Below are positions 1 to 7,467 of a DNA stretch of 10,027 bases, one piece after another (position 1 is the first letter of the stretch; each line of letters opens with the position of its first letter). The notes under the pieces were generated by a model. The model saw nothing but the letters and a program-made list of their open reading frames with translations, had not been told where the DNA came from and ran no database searches. The stretch covers positions 1-10,027 of the forward strand of contig JAOXYC010256341.1 of assembly GCA_028565715.1 (NCBI GenBank), given 5' to 3'. Source of the stretch: Phoronis pallida. Its lineage: Eukaryota; Phoronida; Phoronidae. Position numbers and translations under genes: made by a program.

Positions 1-1378
1 AAAAATTCCAACGCAATTGAGCTCATTCAATAGTTGATAATTTCACATTCGTAAGTAGCGATGTACACCTTTAATTAGTGATTTAACTAATGGTCCAATT
101 ATCAAATGTAACGTCCGGCAGATTTGAACTATTAAAGTTTAAATTAAATATATGACAACATACTCAATTTTAATGCCGACGTGAAGCGGGTTAAATTCAT
201 TTTTGGTTTAAATAACTAATAATATGCACATTATGGCGATGATTGGCCGGAGTGTAAATGTTTTTGGGACGACAAATCAACACTTACTCCCCCTGTTGGC
301 AAAATATTAACTTGGTACAGGTGTTCATGGTCGTGATGTCATTTGCCCACACAAAGCTTTTGATTTTTATTCCCCTTAATGCACCACCGACGTGGACGCA
401 TCTTTTTAGCATTGCTCTAGTTTGTTTTCACCTCATTTATTAATAGTCGTTTGAATATACAGAAAATAAGTTAGTCCAACCAATTTAGACAAAATAATCA
501 AAATAAAAAAATGCGGGACGTGACTAATCTGCTTTTGAGTAATTAAAAGAAAATACTCAATAAGGACATTTTTTGTGTGTTTCATGATAAGAAATGGAAT
601 ACTTTATGATTTCCAACATTCCACACAACATTTCAATATTACCCAAAATACGTTTTTTATTATTTTTCATTTTTTCGGACACCTTTTTTATGCTTTACAC
701 ACAGAATATACATCAAATAATGCTCATAACATTTGATTTTTTTGAAAAATGTCATGTTCATATATGATTAAAGTCATCATGAGTATTCATTGGCTTATTT
801 TTTCAAAGTAGGCCTATAATTCAAAAAGTATCTGGATAAATTTAGTCAAATAAATTTTTTTCACAGTTTTACTCTAATACAACATTGAAACTTTCACTAG
901 AAAAATGTTATCTCATTGTGGGCCTTGGCTGGGATTCCCTTCTTAGGGAGGTCCTGTAATTATCCATTGTTTATGTTGTTTACTTTACTGTACACCCGAT
1001 TACACAAGCCAGTATACATTGAGCACCCACGCAAAGACCGAGTAAACACAATTATCTCCGAACGCTCACATGCCATTGTTCGATATAAGATACGATCTCG
1101 TCGAAAGGGTACCACCAACGGCGAGATTGAAATCCCAGCAAAAGCCCCACATGTGGACTGGCAAAATGTCAAGTCCGGCAGGTCACGTCCGGCGGACTAC
1201 CAAATTTTAAATCAATTCAAATATCAAATAACTGTTTGAATAAAAATAAGTCAAGTCGAGTTATTATATTGGCTTAATAAATTACCTTCAAGAAAATGTA
1301 CAAGTTGAATTTGGGAAAACAATTTTTTTAAGTAGACTTTTGCATTTTTTAGAAAAATGTCTGTTTGATGGTTCTACG
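1..1378. other. AT-rich gene-free region
   Basis: I see no recognisable gene here. The short open frames (61 aa at 258-443; 107 aa at 916-1239) have no motif, no Kozak or splice context and no family resemblance. The stretch from about 1000 to 1210 is richer in GC than its surroundings. The word GTCCGGC appears at 113-119, 1174-1180 and 1189-1195, which hints at repeat-derived DNA. A TAGGCCTA-type motif, common in echinoderm DNA in my experience, lies near 808. Confidence 0.5.
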
Positions 1379-1409
1379 CTAGGACCCAGTATCAGATACT
1401 GGGTCCTAG
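1379..1409. repeat. Perfect 31-bp inverted repeat (15-bp arms, 1-nt spacer)
   Basis: Arm 1379-1393 (CTAGGACCCAGTATC) is the exact reverse complement of 1395-1409, with one A between them. It is followed about 40 bp later by a motif (TTAGAATAGCTC...) that recurs downstream of the larger palindrome at 1686-1753. A foldback or MITE remnant is the likeliest explanation. The one-base spacer leaves no room for a normal RNA hairpin loop without opening some pairs. Confidence 0.9.
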
Positions 1410-1446
1410 TTCTATACGTAAGAAATCCAAGGTTAATCAAGTTGTG

Positions 1447-1515
1447 TTAGAATAGCTCTAAAATCATCATGTCCGCCGAATTCCGTGAATCATAATATAG
1501 TTATTGTGTTTTAAT
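1447..1515 (+). repeat. Dispersed repeat, copy 1
   Basis: This segment carries TTAGAATAGCTC followed by AAAATCATCATGTCCG, then about 30 bp later ATTGTGTTTTAA. The same words in the same order occur at about 1940-2200, where they are separated by roughly 200 additional bases. Two collinear matches with unequal spacing suggest two diverged copies of one element with an insertion or deletion between them. I cannot name the family. Confidence 0.5.
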
Positions 1516-1685
1516 TCACTACATGCAACGTTATTCTGAATAGACATTGTCAGTGTTCATAGTTTATTCTTGTGGTTTATTACTTTTGAGTATTTGACAG
1601 TTGCTGTCCATAGGCCTACGTTAAAACCTTTAAAAAAAAAACTTTTTCAACTCTGCTTTATGATTCATGAACCTTTTTTTAAAAT

Positions 1686-1753
1686 ATATCGAATCCCTCA
1701 CTCTGGAACAAGCATATTAAAATATGCTTGTTCCAGAGTGAGGGATTCGATAT
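1686..1753. repeat. 68-bp near-perfect palindrome (33-bp arms, 2-nt spacer)
   Basis: Positions 1686-1718 are the exact reverse complement of 1721-1753 over all 33 bases, with only AA between them. The key words are GAATCCCTCACTCTGGAACA on the left arm and its complement on the right. The arms show no mismatch, so the structure is either young, maintained by gene conversion, or an assembly artefact. A further 10-bp inverted pair (GCACTTTCAT at 1756-1765, ATGAAAGTGC at 1801-1810) starts directly after it. The open frame at 1570-1944 runs across the palindrome and is not a credible gene. Confidence 0.95.
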
Positions 1754-1939
1754 CTGCACTTTCATACATAGATTCGGTTTTATTTAGAGTTGGAATTGGA
1801 ATGAAAGTGCTTGTTCATTTGATAAAAACAGTCCCACCAAGCTATTTTCTTTTAAAAAGAATTTTGATTGACTTCCCTTTTTGCCAAGAAATTGTTAAAG
1901 AAAGATACAAATATCTCTCAAAGTTTGATTACGTTAGAA

Positions 1940-2210
1940 CTTAGAATAGCTCAAAATCAACTTGTCCGAATTTAAAAGTACATTGGATAACTGATGGCCG
2001 AACACGGCGGGTCTTTACCGTACATGTCTGTATTATTTTAATAGTTGTGTGAGATATATCGTAACTTCCTCCGTAAGCCTGTTAGCGTTGTTACTGTTCA
2101 AGTAGCTTTTCTTGGTGTTCTGTTGTTATAACAAGTGGTTAACATTTTGACATTTTAAAAAAGTATTTTATCATAAAATAAAATAGTCATTGTGTTTTAA
2201 ATATTGTTGT
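1940..2210 (+). repeat. Dispersed repeat, copy 2
   Basis: It contains TTAGAATAGCTCAAAATCA followed by a TGTCCG word, and later TCATTGTGTTTTAA, collinear with the words at 1447-1515. The additional interior of about 200 bp is absent from copy 1. I find no coding potential and cannot assign the repeat to a named family. Confidence 0.45.
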
Positions 2211-3889
2211 TTCTAAACCTTATTCCATCTATGTCACAACCAGCTGGGCAACTGATTGGCGAATGACTTAAGTCGAGTAAGTGGGTGAGACTAATGGAAA
2301 ATTTAAACTAAAACTGCACTATACACGTAGCAGGCCCGCAACCCTGGAGACAAAAACAGAGCACCCCCCGAGCCAAAAACAGAACAACCTCCCCCAGAGA
2401 CTGACCAAAACCGAACAACTTTGTAAACTGAAAATACAAAAAAAAAAACAGTAACCACCTGGGTCGTGAGGTCGAGGACTAATTAGGATACTATATTGAC
2501 ATATAACCAGGCAATTGCGACAGCTGAGAGCGCAACCCACCCACCCCCCGAAAGAGCGTCCATGGGGAATTTACCGCCAAACTTTTGTTCAAGTCAAGAA
2601 ATGGCTCAGAAAACAGGATATACTTTGAACTGCACTACATCATATGATCACTTGGACTTTCCATTTCCAAATTAATCTCTTGGACTTTCCAAATTACTAA
2701 TAAATCGATTCCTTTCTATGCTGAACTCCTGAAATACACGAAAAGGGGCGGGCGTGGCAGTGTCAGTGCTCCCTTCCCCTTTAATTTGCAAAGCAAACTG
2801 TAATTATTCGACAATTTTTTGCCTCGCTCCGCTCGGCAGGAATAACACTCCAGGGTAATAAATCCATAAATTTACCAAAAACATATATGTCAATCTAGGC
2901 CCATCAAAATGCAAGACACTGAAGCTAGCCCCGGCCGCCGACAACCGACAACTTGAACATAGGACAATTTTTACTACTGCATCATATTGCTGAAATTATG
3001 ACGAATTGTGTGTGTTTTAATTGTTTTTTCACCTTCCAGCAAAAAACAATTTCTGTTTCGGACCACATCACAATCAATCTCCGCAAACTTTTAAATCTCT
3101 TTGCAAGTACAATTCACTGGAATTAAGCTCTAGGAAACCCCCGTTCACCACAAATGCCCATCTATACTACGCACAAAAAGTAACGCCCCACTTTTTGTTT
3201 TTGAATAGCTGAAATATTGATAGAATAACAACAATGAAACATCGTTAGAAAGATTAATTCAATACGATCATTTTGATGACCAATAATGATAAAATCAATG
3301 AAAATTAATGCGCCCGGCCAAACAGGTAAACAAAATCATGTGGTCGAAAGCGAAAGTCACAAAATTATCAATGGCCAATGCAGTTTGCATATGTGGCCTA
3401 TTCGTAACGCGTGAATATTTTCTTTCTTTTTTTAAAAAATTTACGAAAATAAACATATCTTGGAAACAATCATGATAATTTCAGAGTGTTTTTTTTTAAA
3501 AAAAAATTCGCGTTCTGTTGATCACGTGACTAGATTTTGAGTCAAAATCTTTTTTGAAAAAATAAGTTTGAAATAAGATTTCTCCATAACTAGAAGGCCG
3601 ATTTGGTCACTTTTTAAATATTCGAGTAGTAAATTATAAAAGTTAAAAGACCCTTACGTCGAATTTTACCGTGTATTACATAATAGTTTATAATAATCTA
3701 TCCAGAAGAGTCGAGATGACCATGGCTTTTGAGCGTGGGACTGTTTACTCCCCGGTTTACCCCAGCTCATTTAATCCCTGTCCCAGTTTGCAGTAATGCA
3801 GTTCAGATTTTTGATTAGTTCCTGAAAACTGTTAAGCCCGTGTACGAGACAAGTGATCTTTCCAGCCAACCATACACAACTAGTGACTT
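2211..3889. other. Gene-free region with small repeats
   Basis: No gene is supported. At about 2345-2425 there is a degenerate purine-rich tandem repeat built on CAAAAACAGA / CCAAAACCGAACAAC with C-rich spacers, and an A11 run lies close by. CTTGGACTTTCC occurs twice (2651-2662 and 2679-2690). A short GC-rich block with CCTCGCTCCGCTCGGC lies at about 2821-2838, and a GC-box/KLF-like GGGCGTGG at about 2750. The 73-aa minus-strand frame over 2319-2540 is low-complexity and reads through the repeat. Poly-T and poly-A runs dominate 3420-3510. Confidence 0.5.
2651..2690 (+). repeat. Short direct repeat of CTTGGACTTTCC
   Basis: The 12-mer appears at 2651-2662 and 2679-2690, and each copy runs into a CCAAATTA-like sequence, so this is probably a local tandem duplication of about 28 bp. 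GGACTTTCC resembles the core of NF-kappaB sites, but the flanking T in place of the first G weakens that reading. Confidence 0.6.
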
Positions 3890-4046
3890 CGTCCAAGTTC
3901 AAAGGTCATAGTCAATCACGATTCATTGACATGTGTTTTGGCGCGGAGACAGGAGAGTGGCTCTTGGTTGTATCAACATCGTTGCTGCTGAAATCAGTGG
4001 AAATTTCCGTTAGGAATCAAGAAGGATCATAGGTCACGGTGACTCG
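3890..4046 (+). promoter_or_regulatory. Possible promoter and first non-coding exon of the TRIM gene
   Basis: The segment ends with ACTCG|GTGAGT, a strong splice-donor match (exon end 4046, GT at 4047-4048), the best donor I see in the preceding 1.6 kb. Just upstream are AGTTCA-A-AGGTCA at 3896-3908 (DR1 nuclear-receptor type), GGAAATTTCC at 3999-4008 (kappaB-like, one mismatch to GGGRNWYYCC) and AGGTCACGGTGACTC at 4031-4045 (imperfect ERE-like inverted repeat). There is no convincing TATA box. A weaker alternative donor, CTG|GTGAGC, lies at 5126. The transcription start is not visible; the exon assignment is inference from the need for a 5' exon. Confidence 0.3.
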
Positions 4047-5616
4047 GTGAGTTAGTCTTTTTGCTATGGCCAGCAGTCAGAATCTTTCAGAAATTTTACC
4101 AACACTTTGCATGGGTAGACGACCAGAGTCATCTCTAGGCAAATCTTCGCACCCGGGCTTCGCACGGGCGTGACTTATCGCATATTTGCATGGGCTGATC
4201 TAGGATTTAGTTAACCCAGAAATCTGACCTCTAAAACTACGAAATTTCGATTTTATGAGATTTTACATGCCAGGTCTCCAGGCTAGGATTTAGTGTACTC
4301 ACTGTACGTTAGTGTTCACTCGGAGTCGGTATTCAGATGCCGATTCAGAGATTCAAACAAAAGTAAGAACGGGAGCGAATTACCGGGGGCTAATCCCGGG
4401 GGGGCTATAATTGCCCCGCCATCAGAAATTATCGAACAGCGAAATAGCGCGGGGGAAAGTTCTACAAAGCCGTTTTGAACAGTTAACACTGATAAAGATC
4501 GCCACGAAAGATATCTCGCCTGTTTCTAAAATGCAGTCAAAAAATGTTTAAAAATACGGTAAAAGCCATTTTCGGCCGGCCCAGCATTTCCGGACCTTGC
4601 ATGGGTATAAAAAACAATGAAACTCCCGGGCACCGAAGATCCAAAACTGTTACTCTCCCTTGGCAGGTCTGATGGTGTTCCCATCGATGTCCACAGTCAT
4701 TCCTTACCTAGGTGGCCACCAGGTGGTGCTATAAATCCCTGTCTAAGTAATATAATAAAAGATTCAAAGATTCAACAAGTTTATGATACAAAAAATCAAG
4801 CAATACAATATACATGATGATTGGCAAGGGCACTCATAAGGCTTTTGCCACTAATGGAGTGTCCCTAGTAGACTGTGGACTACTAGTCAGGGATAATGGC
4901 AGTCACCACAGCATTGTCTGGCAAACAACGACTGAATCACCCACTGCTACTTGTTTTTCACTCACACAAACCACTTAATCCCACACATGCACCCAAAAGG
5001 CTTCTACACCACAGATAATATAAACTTAGTTTATAGTATCCGTGTCTACACTAAACAAATGTCATTCTCACAAGGGCTCACAACTCACTGGTTGAGCAAC
5101 TAGTTTCATTCTGAGTCTTACACCTGGTGAGCTGTACTGTTTTTCACAACATTAAATTGTTGGTATGTGTGGATAACTTTTTGTTAGTATGGTTGACTTT
5201 TGCATTTGTTTAGGGGACTTGGTGGTTTCTGTGATTTTGTTCAAAAACATGGCAGCAATCAGACCATGTTGAAGAGTCACCCTGTGGTTCAAGTCAGGAA
5301 GATCGGACCTCAGAATTGACCAATGTGAACAAGAGGCATTGTGTGCTAATGAATACCCTGAGTTTTATTGCCATCATCCCATACCATAAGTTAATTGAAG
5401 TTGAGTTAACCACCAGTGACTATTTTGTGTTGTAGATAAAAGGTTAATTACTTGTCAATAAACGGGCAATAAAAGTTGATGGGTTTGTTTGCACAGTGTT
5501 ATCACATTTGGTTTTAGAATAGAAACCTCAATTTAAAGGGCTCCGGAGTCAGGGCCCATTGCAAAATGCAAACAGTATTATTATTGCCTGAATATTCTCT
5601 CCACTTTTCATTGTAG
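4047..5616 (+). other. Probable 5'UTR intron of the TRIM gene
   Basis: It is bounded by the candidate donor GTGAGT at 4047 and a convincing acceptor at 5616. The interior holds no supported gene. Visible items are two CTTCGCAC copies 13 bp apart (4145-4152, 4158-4165), TTTGCATGGG-like words near 4103, 4186 and 4597, a G-rich duplicated segment at 4383-4415, a TATA-like TATAAAAA at 4606-4613, a CTCF-like CCACCAGGTGGTGCT at 4716-4730, and a small inverted repeat CTAGTAG/CTACTAG at 4865-4886. If the alternative donor at 5126 is used, the intron is much shorter. Confidence 0.4.
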
Positions 5617-5632
5617 GTTCCAGTAGATCAGG
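5594..5632 (+). promoter_or_regulatory. Splice acceptor and short 5' leader of the coding exon
   Basis: A pyrimidine-rich tract (ATTCTCTCCACTTTTCATTG) runs into TAG ending at 5616, a typical acceptor. The exon would begin at 5617 with GTTCCAGTAGATCAGG directly before the ATG. An in-frame TAG at 5624-5626 rules out an upstream extension of the reading frame, so the ATG at 5633 decides the start. The start context is strong, with A at -3 and G at +4. Confidence 0.75.
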
Positions 5633-7351
5633 ATGGCATCCAGCAAACAACTAGATGAACTTAACCTGATGTTGGAATGTCCAATATGTCTTGAGCGTAT
5701 AGTCCAACCTAGAATACTTCAGTGTGTTCATTCATTCTGTCAAAAATGCTTAGCCAAGTATATGGACGAGAAACAAGTGAATGGATCTTTCCGGTGCCCC
5801 ATGTGCAAGACAGAATGTGCTGTCCCAGAGGATGGTGTAGTAGGATTCAAACAAAATTTCTTTCTCAGAGAAATCGGTGATCTTTTCCAACAAGGTTCAA
5901 AGTTTGACTCAAGCCAATCATCTGTCAGTTTGGGGGAAGTTCCAGGGAGTCAACACTCATTGAAAACTTCTGAAGAAGTGTATTGTTCTACCCATCACAA
6001 CAAAGTTGTAGACATCTGCTGCAAGGAATGCATAAAACCTGTGTGCTCCCAGTGCACGATTACTGAGCACAAACAGCATGAAATGCAGACGATAAAAGAG
6101 GCTGCAAATAATGCTGACAAAGATCTCCGCAACTTACTTGATACATGGACTTCTGCTGCTGAACACTGCAAAATACTCTTTGAACAACGCAAGAACATCA
6201 TGGATGAAATCGAACAACAAGGGACTGACAAGGCAGCCCAAGTGAAACGTGTTTATCAATCGCTGAAAGATGACCTGCAACAAAAACTTGTAAAACTTGG
6301 AGAGGAAGAAACAACAGCACTTGACATGCTAGAACTAGAGGTTAAGCGTGCGAAGTGGCAAGCTGAAGTTGGGTGTAATCAAGCCAAGGTTAGTAGTGTT
6401 ACAGTTGCATCAACGGTTGAATATACTCGAAACATCCTGGACTCCGCTGAAGACATCGAGAAGTTGCGACACTTTCATGACGTGAAGACACAACTCAACT
6501 TTCAGCTTCTGAAGAACGTTGAATTTCATACAAATACCCCACGCTTTGTTTTGGAACCCAGTGATATCAAGTTGCCTGATCTTCCAGATCCAATGTCTGT
6601 TCTTACCACCCAGGATAACAATGTGGTGTTATCCAACTTCACACTACAGAAGTACAAGCCACTCGGACAAGCAGTGCAAGTGAAACACTTCCTTACACGT
6701 CTGCCTTCTGAAAAGGAATGCAAATCTTGTGGAATTTTCTTTACCAATGACACACTTATAACAACTGATTGGAAAAATACGAAAGTGAAAATTTTCCATG
6801 GAGAGAAAGGCATCTCCCTGTTGGTGATGGACGGACAGGAACACAGGCTTCGTAATCCGTTAGATGTGACTTGCAACCACCAGAAGGAGATCTTTGTCAC
6901 TGATCAGCATATCAAAGGTGTGTTGAAATATGACAGCAAGGGTAACCTGACAAACATCTTTCCTGATATTTTTAAATTTTATGGGTATATTGCATGTGTC
7001 AATCACCAACTTGCCATAAGCGACCCACAAGGGGGTCATTTGATGATTGCAGACTTTGATTGCAACATTAAACAATGTTTTGATAAAGCATCACTGGGTT
7101 TGAATGCTTTCAATCCTAAGTTCTTGTGTGCGGATAACAAAGGACACCTGGTGGTGAGCGACACTGTAAATAAATGTGTGTATGTAATTGATTGCAGTGT
7201 GCCTGCTGTTCTCAAGACATACACCAATCAGCTGATGCAGAAGCCATTCGGTGTCTGTGCTGATCAGTTTGGAAATATTTTGGTGGTGGCTGAATTTAAA
7301 AAATGTCAAGTGTTGATGATCGACCCGCAAGGTAATTTTCCATTTGCATAG
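5633..7351 (+). CDS. TRIM-NHL-like RING E3 ubiquitin ligase, last blade lost by frameshift
   Basis: This 572-residue protein is a likely cytoplasmic E3 ubiquitin ligase of the TRIM family. A C3HC4 RING finger is complete (C16, C19, C31, H33, C36, C39, C55, C58). One type-2 B-box follows (C118, H121, C130, C133, C138, C141, H146, H149); there is no B-box 1. Residues about 155-285 are charged and heptad-like, consistent with the coiled coil that dimerises TRIMs. From about 345 onward, repeating strands such as PLDVTCNHQKEIFVTD, PKFLCADNKGHLVVSD and PFGVCADQFGNILVVAE indicate an NHL beta-propeller, which in relatives binds RNA or protein. I see no filamin domain. The coding part is one exon preceded by a 5'UTR intron. 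The frame ends at TAG 7349-7351 while the family-like C-terminus continues in another frame to 7467, so this copy appears truncated by about 39 residues. Relatives include TRIM2/3/56/71-like proteins; orthology is undecided. Confidence 0.9.
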   Translation: MASSKQLDELNLMLECPICLERIVQPRILQCVHSFCQKCLAKYMDEKQVNGSFRCPMCKTECAVPEDGVVGFKQNFFLREIGDLFQQGSKFDSSQSSVSLGEVPGSQHSLKTSEEVYCSTHHNKVVDICCKECIKPVCSQCTITEHKQHEMQTIKEAANNADKDLRNLLDTWTSAAEHCKILFEQRKNIMDEIEQQGTDKAAQVKRVYQSLKDDLQQKLVKLGEEETTALDMLELEVKRAKWQAEVGCNQAKVSSVTVASTVEYTRNILDSAEDIEKLRHFHDVKTQLNFQLLKNVEFHTNTPRFVLEPSDIKLPDLPDPMSVLTTQDNNVVLSNFTLQKYKPLGQAVQVKHFLTRLPSEKECKSCGIFFTNDTLITTDWKNTKVKIFHGEKGISLLVMDGQEHRLRNPLDVTCNHQKEIFVTDQHIKGVLKYDSKGNLTNIFPDIFKFYGYIACVNHQLAISDPQGGHLMIADFDCNIKQCFDKASLGLNAFNPKFLCADNKGHLVVSDTVNKCVYVIDCSVPAVLKTYTNQLMQKPFGVCADQFGNILVVAEFKKCQVLMIDPQGNFPFA

Positions 7352-7467
7352 ACAATAAGATGATTTCTCAGTCTGTTGCATTGGCTGTGAAAGGGTTGGG
7401 GGAAGTTGCCGTGTTGGAGTATAAAACTGGAATAGTAAAGGTATTCAAGTATTGTGACTTGGTTTAG
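7336..7467 (+). pseudogene. Displaced C-terminal NHL blade of the TRIM protein
   Basis: In the frame two bases ahead of the main one, open from 7336 to TAG at 7465-7467, the translation reads IDNKMISQSVALAVKG, then LGEVAVLEYKTGIVKVFKY and CDLV. The alternation of A-L-A-V...G.VAVLEY with a VKVF strand is what closes an NHL propeller, and the segment begins where the main frame stops. The two frames overlap only at 7336-7348, so a single indel there (for example one T lost from TTTT at 7336-7339) explains it. The only in-window splice alternative (GT at 7332, AG at 7351) would be a 20-nt intron, too short for an animal. Sequencing error, polymorphism and real truncation all remain open. Confidence 0.75.

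Noticed and set aside
916-1239. 107-aa plus-strand open frame
   Set aside because: No family motif, no splice or start context, and it overlaps an equally open minus-strand frame; it also runs through the GTCCGGC repeat words.
1686-1753. microRNA precursor
   Set aside because: Perfect 33-bp pairing with a 2-nt loop lacks the terminal loop and bulges of animal pre-miRNAs.
1570-1944. 124-aa plus-strand open frame
   Set aside because: It reads through both arms of the 68-bp palindrome and through poly-A and poly-T runs; the translation resembles no protein family I know.
2319-2540. 73-aa minus-strand frame rich in Cys, Leu and Phe
   Set aside because: It is a translation of the degenerate CAAAAACAGA-type repeat, with no recognisable domain.
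4606-4817. TATAAAAA plus a 66-aa open frame starting at 4617
   Set aside because: The ATG is only about ten bases after the TATA-like word, so it would lie upstream of any start site it set; the peptide has no recognisable motif.
5205-5330. Additional 5'UTR exon after the TTTGTTTAG acceptor-like site at 5212
   Set aside because: No credible donor follows in the next few hundred bases, so an exon cannot be supported.
7332-7351. Tiny intron (GT...AG) that would restore the TRIM frame
   Set aside because: At 20 nt it is well below the size animal spliceosomes are known to remove; a single-base indel is simpler.
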